Both the position numbers and the translations under genes were made by a program. A stretch of DNA of 37,824 nt, from NCBI GenBank assembly GCA_944391585.1, contig CALXUD010000007.1, forward strand, positions 1-37,824. The letters run 5' to 3'. The notes under the pieces were generated by a model. The model saw nothing but the letters and a program-made list of their open reading frames with translations. It had not been told where the DNA came from and made no database searches. Shown here piece after piece: positions 7,326-16,762 of the stretch. Positions within the stretch are counted from its first letter, which is position 1; each line of letters opens with the position of its first letter. The DNA is from an uncultured Alphaproteobacteria bacterium (lineage in GTDB: Bacteria; Pseudomonadota; Alphaproteobacteria; CAAHEQ01; UBA3637).

Positions 7326-9953
7326 TCAACTTTTTTGAGCAATACTCTTTAAATCATACAAAAAATCAAGCGCTTCACGTGGAGAAAGCATATCTAAATC
7401 AGTTTGTTTCAATTTTGTTTCCACTGCGCTGAAAGTTGGGCAAGCCGGTGTTTGAACCGCAACTTGGAAGAGAGGGAGATTATCAAATAAATGAGAACGG
7501 CCGGCGTTGGTTTCTTCAAGTTCGGACAAAACGTTTTGGGCTCGTTTCAGAACCGCTGCCGGCAGACCCGCCAATTTTGCCACATGTATCCCATATGATT
7601 TATCTGCCGATCCTTCTACGACTTCATGTAAAAAGACGATAGAGCCTTGCCATTCTTTGATGCGCATGGTGTGTAGTGAAAGGTTTTTTAATTTATCAGC
7701 CAGATGAGTGAGTTCATGATAATGTGTGGCGAAAAGACCGCGTGATTTATTTTGAGTGCACAAATATTCTACAACAGCCCAAGCCAATGAAAGCCCATCA
7801 AAGGTGGCTGTGCCACGTCCGACTTCATCTAAAATAACCAAAGAGCGTTCAGTTGCCCCGTTTAAAATATGACTGACTTCAACCATTTCAACCATAAAGG
7901 TGGAGCGTCCGCGCGCTAAATCATCCGAAGCTCCAACTCGAGAGAACAATTTATCCACAATGCCGATTGTGGCTTGATCTGCCGGCACAAAAGAACCCAT
8001 TTGTGCTAAAACGACTATGAGAGCATTTTGTCTTAAAAACGTGCTTTTCCCCGCCATATTAGGACCGGTTAATAACCATAGTTCGTTAGTGTCGTTTTTG
8101 TTGAGACAGCAATCATTACCGATGAATATTTGTTGTTCTTTTTTCAGTGATTGTTCCACGATTAAGTGTCGACCGTTTTTGATTTCAAAATCCAATCCGT
8201 TTGTTAAAATAGGACGAACATAATTATTTTGTAATGCTGCTTTTGCTAAACCACAGGCGACATCTATTTGTGCTAAAGCATTGGCAGCGGAAACAATTTT
8301 TTCTTTTTGTGTAAGCAAACGTCGGCGCAGTTGTTCAAAAATCTCTAATTCCAGCGCCAGAATTTTGGTGTCCGCCTGATTAATTTTAGTTTCCAGTTCA
8401 GAAAGTTCAACTGTTGTAAAACGAACGTTATTTAGTAAAGTTTGACGATGGATAAAACCCATTTCTTTATTTTCCAGCAAAGGTAACGCTTTTGTTGAAG
8501 GAACTTCTACATAATAACCAAGTAAATTATTAAAAGTGACTTTTAAAGTTTGGATGCCGGTTTGTGCGATATATTTTGCTTGTAAATCCATCAATAATTT
8601 TTTAGATGAGTTTTTTATTAACAAAAATTCATCTAAAACAGCGCTATATCCTTTTTGAATAAAACCGCCATCACGAGCCAAAAGAGGAGGTTCAGCGATG
8701 AGTGCTTTTTCTATCTCATTAACAAAAGAAGAATGTTCTCCCAAACTGCGTTTGTTTTCTTCTAAAGAATCGGGCACAATCGGTGTTTGAAGCAGATTGC
8801 GTAAAGCAGGAATCAGACCGAGGGCCGAAGCAATGGCTTTTAAATCTCGCGGACCACCACGCCCCAAGCATAAGCGCGATAAAGAGCGTTCTATATCGGG
8901 CATCCCTTTAAATAAATTTTCGACGTTTTCACGAATATCGGGATGAATAGTAAAGTATTCTATTTTATCCAAACGGCGGTTAATTTGGGTAATGTCTGTT
9001 AACGGCGCGGACAGATAATCGGTTAGTAATCGTCCGCCACCGCCCGTTGTGGTATAATCCAGCGCCTCTAAAACGCTTTGTGCCCTTTTATCATCAGACA
9101 ACGCTTTTGTTAACTCTAAGCTGCGGCGAGTAGAGGCGTCTATTTCCATAAATGTGTCGGCTTGAATTTTTTGAATCTTTTTAAAAAAAGGCAGTTGGCC
9201 TTTTTGTGTTTCAATCACATATTCCAGCAATAAACCGCAGACGATAGTTTCTTGTTTTGAAAATGAATCGAATCCATCAAGATCTGAGAGAGAAAAAAAA
9301 TCACGTAATTGTTTTTGTGTGTTTGGATAATTGAATTGTTCAATGGGTTTTAAGGTTAAAGATGGACCTAATTCCATCAACATTTGCTCTTCTGAATCGG
9401 ATAAATTATCCGGCACAATCAATTCGGATAAATTCAGTCGGGACAAGGTAGAAAAAAGCGCATTTTGGGGAATACTTTGTACGCAAAAATCACCGGTGGA
9501 GATATCCATCCATGCCAAAGCATTAGTGAGCGGAGCATTCAAAAGGCAGCCGATAAAATTATTGTGTTTAGCGCTTAAAAGGGTTTCTTCGGTTAAAGTG
9601 CCGGGTGTAACAACCCGAATGACATCGCGTCGGACAACAGAACCGGCCCCACGTTTTTTGGCTTCCGCCGGATCTTCCATTTGTTCGCAAACAGCTACTT
9701 TAAAGCCGGCTTTAACCAATTTATTCAGATAGCTTTCATAGGCATGAAACGGTACACCGCACATCGGGATATTGTGTCCTTGATGTTTACCACGGTAAGT
9801 TAAAACAATATCCAATGTTTTAGAGGCTTGTTTGGCATCTTCAAAAAATAATTCATAAAAATCGCCCATACGATAGAAGAGCAGACAATCCTGATAATGG
9901 CTTTTTGTTTCCAGATATTGTGCCATCATTGGTGTTGTTTTTTCTGATTTCAT
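7326..9953 (-). CDS. mutS: DNA mismatch repair protein MutS
   Basis: The full-length 875-residue MutS recognises mismatches and small loops and recruits MutL. The N-terminal mismatch-binding domain has the F-x-E wedge motif DFYELF (residues 31-36). Connector, core and clamp domains follow, then the ABC-type ATPase with Walker A TGPNMAGKST near residue 625-635, the ABC signature region with RGRSTFMVEM, Walker B VILDEVGRGT and the switch His in FATHYHEL. AAGGAA lies before the ATG. It is the first gene of a minus-strand series and is divergent from the sensor kinase gene, with only 41 bases between the two start codons. Nothing looks broken. Confidence 0.98.
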   Translation of the reverse strand: MKSEKTTPMMAQYLETKSHYQDCLLFYRMGDFYELFFEDAKQASKTLDIVLTYRGKHQGHNIPMCGVPFHAYESYLNKLVKAGFKVAVCEQMEDPAEAKKRGAGSVVRRDVIRVVTPGTLTEETLLSAKHNNFIGCLLNAPLTNALAWMDISTGDFCVQSIPQNALFSTLSRLNLSELIVPDNLSDSEEQMLMELGPSLTLKPIEQFNYPNTQKQLRDFFSLSDLDGFDSFSKQETIVCGLLLEYVIETQKGQLPFFKKIQKIQADTFMEIDASTRRSLELTKALSDDKRAQSVLEALDYTTTGGGGRLLTDYLSAPLTDITQINRRLDKIEYFTIHPDIRENVENLFKGMPDIERSLSRLCLGRGGPRDLKAIASALGLIPALRNLLQTPIVPDSLEENKRSLGEHSSFVNEIEKALIAEPPLLARDGGFIQKGYSAVLDEFLLIKNSSKKLLMDLQAKYIAQTGIQTLKVTFNNLLGYYVEVPSTKALPLLENKEMGFIHRQTLLNNVRFTTVELSELETKINQADTKILALELEIFEQLRRRLLTQKEKIVSAANALAQIDVACGLAKAALQNNYVRPILTNGLDFEIKNGRHLIVEQSLKKEQQIFIGNDCCLNKNDTNELWLLTGPNMAGKSTFLRQNALIVVLAQMGSFVPADQATIGIVDKLFSRVGASDDLARGRSTFMVEMVEVSHILNGATERSLVILDEVGRGTATFDGLSLAWAVVEYLCTQNKSRGLFATHYHELTHLADKLKNLSLHTMRIKEWQGSIVFLHEVVEGSADKSYGIHVAKLAGLPAAVLKRAQNVLSELEETNAGRSHLFDNLPLFQVAVQTPACPTFSAVETKLKQTDLDMLSPREALDFLYDLKSIAQKS

Positions 9954-9994
9954 TTTTACTTTCCTTCTTATTGAAAGTGCAGTATACTGGATTT

Positions 9995-11395
9995 ATGAAA
10001 AAAAATAAAGAAATTAAAAAGCGTTTTTTTTCGTGGCGGTTTGTGGCCCGTATTTTTGTGATTAACCTGCCGGCATATTTTGTGTTAACGGTATTGCTTT
10101 TGGCTGGTAAAATCGGGTGGCAAACGGCTGGGTTTCTTTTTTTATTAGTGACAGTTTTGGTGGTTATCATTACCGCGTTTGTTTTTCGGGATTTAGAAAC
10201 ATTCATTCTTTATTTGAAAAAAATTGCGGCAGATGAAGAAATTGAAATGCCGCGTTTTCACCGAGGAATTTTCAGCTCGAAACGATTGGCCGATGTTTTT
10301 TCTCAGGTCTTAAATCGGTGGCGGGATCAAACAATTTCCGATACACGAATTTTGGAAAATTTGCCCGATGTATTATTGATGTTAGATGAAACGGGACGTA
10401 TTGTTTTTGCCAATCATTTAGCGGTAGATTTTTTTGGGGATTTGGCACGCTATCCGACAGCACATGAGCTGTTTCAAACAGATGAAATTCAATCTATTTT
10501 AAAGGCTTTACTAAATCATCAAACAAATAGCGAATGGTTTGAGTGGACCTTTCAAGATGAACAGGATTATATATTTCGCATTCGAGCCGAAGCGTTGCCG
10601 GCTAAAGCGAAAAACGGTGCGGTGGCGGTGTTGGTGTTTCATGATATTACCCCCTTTAAATTATTTGAAAAGCAGCAGGTGGATTTCTTTGCCAATGCCT
10701 CACATGAATTAAAAACGCCGTTATCTATTTTATCAGGTTTTATTGAAACTTTGCAAGGTCCGGCTAAAGATGATGAAGCGGCACGTACAAAATTTTTGCA
10801 GATGATGGGAGAACAAGTTACGCGTATGACGCACTTAGTTCAAGATTTATTGGCTTTATCAAAGGCGCAGATGCATCCTCATGAAACGCAAACAGATGTA
10901 ATTTTAATCCCGTCGTTATTGCAAAATGTGGTGGAAGATTTAACCATCAAAGCCCATAAAAATCACAAGCAGTTAGTATTACAATTAGAGCATGATTTAC
11001 CGCGTTTGATGGGTAATCGGGCAGGATTGCATCGGGTATTTCAAAATTTAATTGATAATGCCATTAAGTATGGAGATGAAAATTCGCAGATCAATGTGCG
11101 GGCTTTCTTATGTAATAACTTCCCCAAAAAATCGGCACTCTATTTGGAAGATATGCGTCAAGTGTTGGGAGTGAGCATTCACAATTTCGGAAACCCCATT
11201 CCCAAACAGAATATCAATCGTTTATTTGAACGGTTTTATCGGTTGGATACGTTTAAAACAAAGAAAATTGAAGGAACCGGTTTAGGTTTGGGTATTGCCC
11301 AACAGATTGTACATAAGCACGGCGGAATGATTGATGTGTCCAGTTCGGCTGAAAAAGGAACAACTTTTACCGTTTATTTGCCGGTGAATTTATAG
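9995..11395 (+). CDS. PhoR-like membrane sensor histidine kinase
   Basis: The 466-residue protein has two membrane segments (about 17-37 and 43-64) with almost no periplasmic loop and a PAS domain (about 112-225, LPDVLLMLDETGRIVFAN). A HisKA domain follows with the phospho-accepting His237 in ASHELKTP, then a HATPase_c domain with N box NLIDNAIKYG and G boxes GTGLGLGIA. The architecture matches PhoR-type kinases, but no response regulator or pst/phoU gene is nearby, so phosphate sensing is inference. I start at ATG 9995; an in-frame ATG at 9905 would run antisense through the start of mutS and adds an unrelated hydrophobic stretch. There is no Shine-Dalgarno sequence before 9995, and a TATACT box lies 7 bases upstream, so the mRNA may be leaderless. 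Confidence 0.9.
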   Translation: MKKNKEIKKRFFSWRFVARIFVINLPAYFVLTVLLLAGKIGWQTAGFLFLLVTVLVVIITAFVFRDLETFILYLKKIAADEEIEMPRFHRGIFSSKRLADVFSQVLNRWRDQTISDTRILENLPDVLLMLDETGRIVFANHLAVDFFGDLARYPTAHELFQTDEIQSILKALLNHQTNSEWFEWTFQDEQDYIFRIRAEALPAKAKNGAVAVLVFHDITPFKLFEKQQVDFFANASHELKTPLSILSGFIETLQGPAKDDEAARTKFLQMMGEQVTRMTHLVQDLLALSKAQMHPHETQTDVILIPSLLQNVVEDLTIKAHKNHKQLVLQLEHDLPRLMGNRAGLHRVFQNLIDNAIKYGDENSQINVRAFLCNNFPKKSALYLEDMRQVLGVSIHNFGNPIPKQNINRLFERFYRLDTFKTKKIEGTGLGLGIAQQIVHKHGGMIDVSSSAEKGTTFTVYLPVNL

Positions 11396-11404
11396 GAGAA
11401 AAAA

Positions 11405-12007
11405 ATGAGTCAATTTGATGATTTGGAAAAATTGGGAGAATTAAAAAAGAAAGGGATTTTAACCGACAAAGAATTTCAAATTCAAAAAGAGCGGTTATTA
11501 AACAGTCCGATTGAATATGATAAACCGCATAAAAATATGTGGGATTATTATGCCGGATGTTTGAAAAAATACGCCGTGTTTCACGGGCGTGCGTCCCGGG
11601 CGGAATACTGGTCATTTTTTTTAGTTAATTTTTTAATCGGATTTATTTTGGGGATTTTAACGGTTCTGTTTCATTCACCGGTTTTACATTATTTATATAT
11701 AGCGCTTATTTTTATTCCGGGTTTTGCGGTGGCGGTTCGCCGGTTTCATGATGTGCAAATCAGTGGCGTCTGGTTGTTGGTACCGTATGTGATTTTACTT
11801 GTTTTATTGGCGGTATTAGGTGTGTTAACGGGGATTGGGCTTTCTTTATCTGATCTTTCTGAGGATTTTTATATTATATTGGTCGGATTATGGTTTGTGT
11901 TGATTGCGTTTGCGGCGGTTTATTCTGTGGCGTGTTTCGTTATCACGGTATTGCCCGGCACAAAAGGGCCGAATCGGTATGGTCCGGCGCCAACAAATGA
12001 ACGCTGA
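11405..12007 (+). CDS. SHOCT-DUF805 membrane protein
   Basis: The 200-residue protein begins with a SHOCT-like helical motif (residues about 5-31, LGELKKKGILTDKEFQ), followed by a DUF805 domain (about 40-190) containing FHGRASRAEYWSFFL, four hydrophobic segments, the family motif AVAVRRFHDVQISGVW and a C-terminal GTKGPNRYGP. DUF805 proteins are inner-membrane proteins of unknown function. It starts 9 bases after the sensor kinase, with GGAG upstream, so the two are probably one operon ending at the terminator at 12021. Confidence 0.92.
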   Translation: MSQFDDLEKLGELKKKGILTDKEFQIQKERLLNSPIEYDKPHKNMWDYYAGCLKKYAVFHGRASRAEYWSFFLVNFLIGFILGILTVLFHSPVLHYLYIALIFIPGFAVAVRRFHDVQISGVWLLVPYVILLVLLAVLGVLTGIGLSLSDLSEDFYIILVGLWFVLIAFAAVYSVACFVITVLPGTKGPNRYGPAPTNER

Positions 12008-12020
12008 TTATTGAAAATAA

Positions 12021-12048
12021 AAAACGCCTTGTTAAAAGGCGTTTTTTT
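12021..12048. terminator. Bidirectional rho-independent terminator
   Basis: The stem AAAACGCCTT/AAGGCGTTTT (12021-12030 with 12036-12045) has a 5-base loop and T runs on both strands. It sits between the convergent DUF805 and accA genes. Confidence 0.85.
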
Positions 12049-12055
12049 GAGAGAG

Positions 12056-13006
12056 TTAATTTTCCAACCGCGTCATATTCATGAATTTTTCGGTTCGATG
12101 GTGCACCAAATCCGAAGAAGTCATTCCTTTAAACTTAGATAAATATTTTTCTAAAGCATCTTGTACATGGAGCATTGTTTCCATTGGATAGCGGTGAGCG
12201 CCCCCTAAAGGTTCTTCAATGATTTCATCAATAACACCCAATTTCAATAAGTCTTGGGCGGTAAGGTGCAAAATTTCAGCGGCTTTGGGAGCATACTTAA
12301 AGTCTTTCCACAAAATAGAGGCGCACCCTTCCGGTGAAATAACGGAATAAATACTATTGGAGAGCATTAAAACGGCATTTCCTGCCGCTAAAGCAATTGC
12401 TCCGCCCGAACCGCCTTCTCCGATAATAACGCTGATCAATGGTACTTTTAAGTTTAGGCAAGTGTCCGTGCAGGATGCAATGGCTTGTCCTTGTCCACGT
12501 TCTTCTCCCTCCAATCCCGGAAAAGCACCGGCGGTATCAACCAATGTAATCACGGGAATATTGAATTGCTCAGCCAGTTTCATCAAGCGAATGGCTTTGC
12601 GGTAGCCTTCCGGTTTTGCCATTCCGAAATTGTGATAGAGACGTGATTCCGTGTCGTTGCCTTTTTCGTGTCCGATAATCATTACGGTTTGATCGCCCAG
12701 TTTTCCGATGCCGCCAATAATAGCGTGATCGTCTGCAAAAGCTCTGTCCCCCGATAAAACAGTGAAATCTTTAATGAGCGCTTTGATATAATCCAGTGTA
12801 TGCGGACGGTTTTCATGGCGTGCGACATTAGATTTTTGCCAAGCGTTTAAGTTTTTATAAGCCTCTTTTAATGCTTTTTCTTTTTTGGTTGTAATCCGAT
12901 CTAATTCTTTTGAAATATCAATGCCGCGTTGGGTATTGTTTTTTTTCAATTCTTCAATTTGTGCGTCTAAGTCTGCTAAATCTTGTTCAAAATCCAAATA
13001 CTGCAT
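12056..13006 (-). CDS. accA: Acetyl-CoA carboxylase carboxyltransferase subunit alpha
   Basis: The 316-residue AccA pairs with AccD to transfer the carboxyl group from carboxybiotin to acetyl-CoA, giving malonyl-CoA for fatty acid synthesis. Family signatures visible include an N-terminal helical region (FEQDLADLDAQIEEL), RPHTLDYI, the oxyanion-hole/CoA region GGSGGAIALA, and SPEGCASILWKD near residue 230. Length is normal. AAGGAT lies before the ATG. accB, accC and accD are not in the window. It has a TATAAT-type promoter and appears to be transcribed alone. Confidence 0.97.
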   Translation of the reverse strand: MQYLDFEQDLADLDAQIEELKKNNTQRGIDISKELDRITTKKEKALKEAYKNLNAWQKSNVARHENRPHTLDYIKALIKDFTVLSGDRAFADDHAIIGGIGKLGDQTVMIIGHEKGNDTESRLYHNFGMAKPEGYRKAIRLMKLAEQFNIPVITLVDTAGAFPGLEGEERGQGQAIASCTDTCLNLKVPLISVIIGEGGSGGAIALAAGNAVLMLSNSIYSVISPEGCASILWKDFKYAPKAAEILHLTAQDLLKLGVIDEIIEEPLGGAHRYPMETMLHVQDALEKYLSKFKGMTSSDLVHHRTEKFMNMTRLEN

Positions 13007-13035
13007 TTTTTTATCCTTTTGTTTTGATTTTTTGC

Positions 13036-13064
13036 ATTATAGCGTGTATGATGAAAAAAGTCCA
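13036..13064 (-). promoter_or_regulatory. Promoter of accA
   Basis: On the minus strand TGGACT (13059-13064), a 17-bp spacer and a perfect TATAAT (13036-13041) lie about 30 bases before the accA ATG. Confidence 0.5.
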
Positions 13065-13111
13065 GTTTTTATCATTTTTCTTCATAAAACTATAATAAAA
13101 GGATAGAGGAT

Positions 13112-13399
13112 ATGTGGCAGGCGATTTTGTGGGAATTTGGTGTTTTTTGTTTTATGGTGTTAGCCTTAATGCTGGCATTTTTATGGGTTTTGCTACGTTT
13201 TATGAGTATTCAACAGCGACAGATGAGTCGCTTAAATGCACGGTTGAATCGTTTGGAAAAAGTGATTTGTCCGTGCACTTCAAATCGCCCTCTGCAAACA
13301 GAAATTTCTATTACAAAAGATGAGCCGATTTCTAAATACAAATCCGTGACCTTACCGGATGATATTCAAATTTCATTTATTGATAAAGAGGAAAAATAA
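13112..13399 (+). CDS. Small N-terminally anchored protein upstream of alr (95 aa)
   Basis: No family recognised. One membrane segment (about residues 7-30) is followed by a short basic coiled-coil-like helix (QQRQMSRLNARLNRLEK) and a hydrophilic tail with CPC near residue 52. GGATAGAGGAT lies directly before the ATG, and a TATAAT box is at 13091. Its TAA overlaps the ATG of alr by one base (TAATG), so the two are translationally coupled. Confidence 0.75.
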   Translation: MWQAILWEFGVFCFMVLALMLAFLWVLLRFMSIQQRQMSRLNARLNRLEKVICPCTSNRPLQTEISITKDEPISKYKSVTLPDDIQISFIDKEEK

Positions 13400-14469
13400 T
13401 GTCTGTTTTAACGCGCCCTCAAATGATCATTCGGTTAGATCATTTAATTCAAAATTATCAGGTTTTAAAAAAAATTGCACCAAAGGCGATTGCGGCGGCT
13501 GTTGTTAAAAATGATGCCTATGGTTTAGGGGCTGAGGCAGTGGCACGCGCGCTTTATCAAAACGGGTGTCGGCATTTTTTTGTGGCACATGGAGCAGAAG
13601 GAAAAAAAGTGCGTTCGGTTGTGCCCGAAGCAGCGATTTTTGTTTTGCAAGGTATGGGGGAAGATTCAGTTGCAGATTTTCAGGAAGCGCGTTTAACGCC
13701 GGTGATTTCTTCACGAGCCGAATTGGATTTTTGGCATCAAAATAAGGTGGAGGGAGTGCGGCCGATTATTAATGTGGAAACCGGGCTCAATCGGTTGGGA
13801 TTTCGACCGGATGATTTAAAGCAATTAACGGCGTTGGAAAAAAAGGAATTTTCGTTTATTTTATCGCATTTGGCTTGTGGAGATGATACGCATCATTTTA
13901 TGAATGCGCGGCAGTTATCTGCTTTTGAAGCGGCTCGTGCTTTATTGCCGGGTGTGCCGGCAACCTTATCGGCTTCGGACGGTGTTTTTTTAGGAAAAGA
14001 TTTTCATTTTGACATGGTGCGTTTAGGGGCGGCTTTATATGGGTTAAATACAGCACCGTATCGCGAAGATAAGATGAAAGCGGTTTTGTATTTATCTGCA
14101 CCGGTATTGCAGATCGTAGATGTGCCTGCAGGGCAATATGTGGGCTATAGTGCAACTTATCAGACGCGACGGCCGATCAAATTAGCGATTGTATCTATCG
14201 GATATGGAGATGGACTTGCCCGTTCATTACAAGGACGAGGAAAGATTTTTTTCAATGGTCAGGAAGCGCCGATGATTGGACGGATTTCTATGGATAACAT
14301 TATGTGTGATGTGTCGGCGTTGTCAGATTTAAAAGAAGGGGATATGGTTGATTTATTGAACGATACTTATGGTGCGGATGAAATGGGGCAAGATGCCGGC
14401 ACAATCGGATATGAAATTTTGAATTGGATTGGAAAAGGGGGGCGCGCTTGGCGAAACGTGCTTGGATAG
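13399..14469 (+). CDS. alr: Alanine racemase
   Basis: The 356-residue, PLP-dependent enzyme interconverts L- and D-alanine for peptidoglycan. The PLP-binding Lys lies in AAVVKNDAYGLG (about residue 37), the second-domain catalytic Tyr in YVGYSATYQT, and the substrate/PLP contact motif in GRISMDNIMCDVS. Other family landmarks are RLGFRPDD and SIGYGDGLAR. Length is normal. It is coupled to the preceding small gene and its 3' end overlaps the YejA-like gene, giving a three-gene unit. Confidence 0.97.
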   Translation: MSVLTRPQMIIRLDHLIQNYQVLKKIAPKAIAAAVVKNDAYGLGAEAVARALYQNGCRHFFVAHGAEGKKVRSVVPEAAIFVLQGMGEDSVADFQEARLTPVISSRAELDFWHQNKVEGVRPIINVETGLNRLGFRPDDLKQLTALEKKEFSFILSHLACGDDTHHFMNARQLSAFEAARALLPGVPATLSASDGVFLGKDFHFDMVRLGAALYGLNTAPYREDKMKAVLYLSAPVLQIVDVPAGQYVGYSATYQTRRPIKLAIVSIGYGDGLARSLQGRGKIFFNGQEAPMIGRISMDNIMCDVSALSDLKEGDMVDLLNDTYGADEMGQDAGTIGYEILNWIGKGGRAWRNVLG

Positions 14470-16244
14470 GCTGGATTTTAGCGCTGTGTTTGGGAAGTGG
14501 GTCTGCTTTGGCCGATTTTCAGCATGGGATTTGTTTATATGGAACTCCCAAATATTCGGCCGGTTTTGAGGCCTTTGCGTATGTGAATCCAGATGCCCCG
14601 TTGGGGGGCTCTTTACGCCAGGCTACGTTTTCGGCATTTAACAGTTTAAATCCGTTTATTTTAATGGGGATGGCACCTGCGGGGATTGGACTTACGCATG
14701 ACACCTTGATGAAACAAAGCGCAGATGAAAATTTTTGTGCATATGGATTGGTGGCGGACGGAATTGAGGTTAATCCAGACAAATCCGTTGTGGCGTTTCA
14801 TTTAAATCCAAAAGCTCGGTTTAATGATGGAACGTTGATACAGGCTGAAGATGTGGTATTTTCGTTTAACATTTTGCGAGAAAAAGGGTTGCCGGCGTAT
14901 CGGTATTATTATGCAGATGTAGAACGGGTTGAAACCCCAGATGTTCAAACCGTGCGCTTTCATTTAAAACCCAATGCGGCAAATAAAGAATTACCATTAA
15001 TTTTGGGCGAATTACCGGTATTATCCAAAGCATATTGGGAAGGGAAAAATTTTGAGAAAACAACGTTGGAAGTACCTGTATCCAGTGGTCCATATCTGAT
15101 TTCTGATATGGATGTGGGGCGATCTATTACCTATCAACTCAATAAGGATTATTGGGCAAAAAAGTTAAATGTGAATCGGGGATTTTATAATTTTGAAACA
15201 GTGCGTTTTGATTTGTATCGTGATTCAACTGTGGCGGTGGAGGCCTTTAAATCCGGTTTGTTTGATGTGCGTATGGAAAATGAAGCTAAGAAATGGATGG
15301 TATTTAAAAACTATCCCGATGTGTTAAACGGGCGTATTCAGCGGCGCGAATTTGAACATCATCTACCAAGCGGTATGCAGGGTTTCGTTTTTAATACGCG
15401 TCGGCCGATTTTTCAAAATCCAAATGTGCGGGCGGCGTTGGCATATGCATTTGATTTTAATTTTGTGAATCAATTTTTATTTTATGGCCTTTATAAACGT
15501 ACAAACAGTTATTTTGACAATTCTATTTTTAAAGCAGATGGGATACCAACGGGTTTAGAATTAGCATTATTGGAACCATATCGTGATCAATTAGCTCCAG
15601 CGCTGTTTAACCAGCCTTATCAAGCGCCGGAACGCACGGGCAATATTCGGCGCAATTTAGGAATTGCGTTGGGGCTGTTGGGAAAGGCTGGGTGGATTGT
15701 GAAAGACGGCATTTTGGTAAATGAACAGGGGCAGCCGTTTCAATTTGAGATCTTAATTGATGCAGCATCTGCACCGACATGGGAGCGCGTGATTTTGCCG
15801 TTTATCGGGCAGTTGAAACGGTTAGGAATTACGGCTACATTGCGTGTGGTGGATTCCATTCAATATAAAAATCGTTTGGATGCGTATGATTATGATATGA
15901 TTGTGAGTGTGTGGGGGCAATCATTGGCGCCCGGAAATGAACAACGATATTTTTGGGGTTCTGAAGCAGCTCAACAAAAAGGCTCTTATAATTATGCAGG
16001 TATTCAAAATAAAGTTGTGGATGACTTAATTGAAAAAATTATTTCTGCTCAATCAAAAGAAGAACATCTCGCAGCAGTTAAGGCTTTAGACAGAGTATTG
16101 TTATGGGGACATTATGTAATCCCTCATTGGCATACGCCTGTTCAGAGATATTTATTTTGGAATAAGTTTGGTATCCCTCAAAATACGCCACTTAAAGGTG
16201 TTGATTTAATGACTTGGTGGGATCAATCAGCAGAAATAAAATAA
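14424..16244 (+). CDS. YejA-like peptide ABC transporter substrate-binding protein (SBP family 5)
   Basis: The roughly 600-residue periplasmic binding protein has a signal peptide ending in SGSALA and a family-5 fold. Segments typical of YejA, the oligopeptide/microcin C binding protein, include FNSLNPFI, ADGIEVNPDKS, LEPYRDQL, SVWGQSLAPGNEQ and NYAGIQN. The permease and ATPase genes (yejB, yejE, yejF) are not in the window. The ATG at 14424 overlaps alr by 46 bases and has no ribosome site. A TTG at 14448 has AAGGGGGG five bases upstream and gives a more compact signal peptide (start AKRAWIGW), so it may be the real start. Function as a peptide importer is by family. Confidence 0.9.
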   Translation: MDWKRGARLAKRAWIGWILALCLGSGSALADFQHGICLYGTPKYSAGFEAFAYVNPDAPLGGSLRQATFSAFNSLNPFILMGMAPAGIGLTHDTLMKQSADENFCAYGLVADGIEVNPDKSVVAFHLNPKARFNDGTLIQAEDVVFSFNILREKGLPAYRYYYADVERVETPDVQTVRFHLKPNAANKELPLILGELPVLSKAYWEGKNFEKTTLEVPVSSGPYLISDMDVGRSITYQLNKDYWAKKLNVNRGFYNFETVRFDLYRDSTVAVEAFKSGLFDVRMENEAKKWMVFKNYPDVLNGRIQRREFEHHLPSGMQGFVFNTRRPIFQNPNVRAALAYAFDFNFVNQFLFYGLYKRTNSYFDNSIFKADGIPTGLELALLEPYRDQLAPALFNQPYQAPERTGNIRRNLGIALGLLGKAGWIVKDGILVNEQGQPFQFEILIDAASAPTWERVILPFIGQLKRLGITATLRVVDSIQYKNRLDAYDYDMIVSVWGQSLAPGNEQRYFWGSEAAQQKGSYNYAGIQNKVVDDLIEKIISAQSKEEHLAAVKALDRVLLWGHYVIPHWHTPVQRYLFWNKFGIPQNTPLKGVDLMTWWDQSAEIK

Positions 16245-16248
16245 AAAA

Positions 16249-16758
16249 CTATCGAGGCATATATTTTTTCATCGCCGTGGCTGCTTGCGTGACGCTTTGT
16301 TCCAGGCGCGTTTCTCTTTCGGAAGAAGATAATTTTTGAAAAGATTGATATTGTTGCTTCGCTAAAGTAATTTGTTCTTCTGTAAAGGAAACTTTAAATG
16401 CGTTTTCATGCATTTCATTCAGTTGTTTTTGTGTTAATTCCGGATGAACTAATTTTAAAGTTCGCATGGCTAAATCAATACCGAATTGAATGGCTTTTTG
16501 TTCGGTTTTATTCATTTCTTGAAAAGTTCGTTGGGAGATGTTTGCCCTTATTGTTTGAGTTATTGAAGGGGAAGAAGTTTCCTCTTGTGTTTGTGCTTGA
16601 ACCAATGTGGGAGATAATGTCGCCGCTGCTAAAGAGCCTATGGCTAAAACTTTTTTCAATTGGCGTGTCAAAAAAGAGGATTTATTTTGATTTTTTAATC
16701 CGCTGGGATAAACCTTGGTATCTCCCAAAAAAGATTGAACTAATTTTAATTCTTCCAT
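16249..16758 (-). CDS. Uncharacterised exported or membrane-anchored helical protein (169 aa)
   Basis: No family recognised. An unusually long N-terminal region of about 33 residues precedes a hydrophobic stretch (about 36-54, VLAIGSLAAATLSP) ending in VQAQ, which could be a late signal peptide or an anchor. The remainder is hydrophilic, Gln/Glu/Lys-rich and probably helical. The ATG follows the rlmB stop by four bases, with GGGAG overlapping the rlmB end, so it belongs to the rlmB transcript. It ends four bases from the convergent YejA-like gene. Function unknown. Confidence 0.7.
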   Translation of the reverse strand: MEELKLVQSFLGDTKVYPSGLKNQNKSSFLTRQLKKVLAIGSLAAATLSPTLVQAQTQEETSSPSITQTIRANISQRTFQEMNKTEQKAIQFGIDLAMRTLKLVHPELTQKQLNEMHENAFKVSFTEEQITLAKQQYQSFQKLSSSERETRLEQSVTQAATAMKKYMPR

Positions 16759-16762
16759 CTTC

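Noticed and set aside
9331-9732. 133-residue plus-strand frame inside mutS
   Set aside because: Shadow of a strongly conserved gene on the other strand; no coding features.
9905-9994. N-terminal extension of the sensor kinase to an ATG at 9905
   Set aside because: It would translate antisense through the start of mutS and has no ribosome site. The kinase already has two complete membrane segments from 9995.
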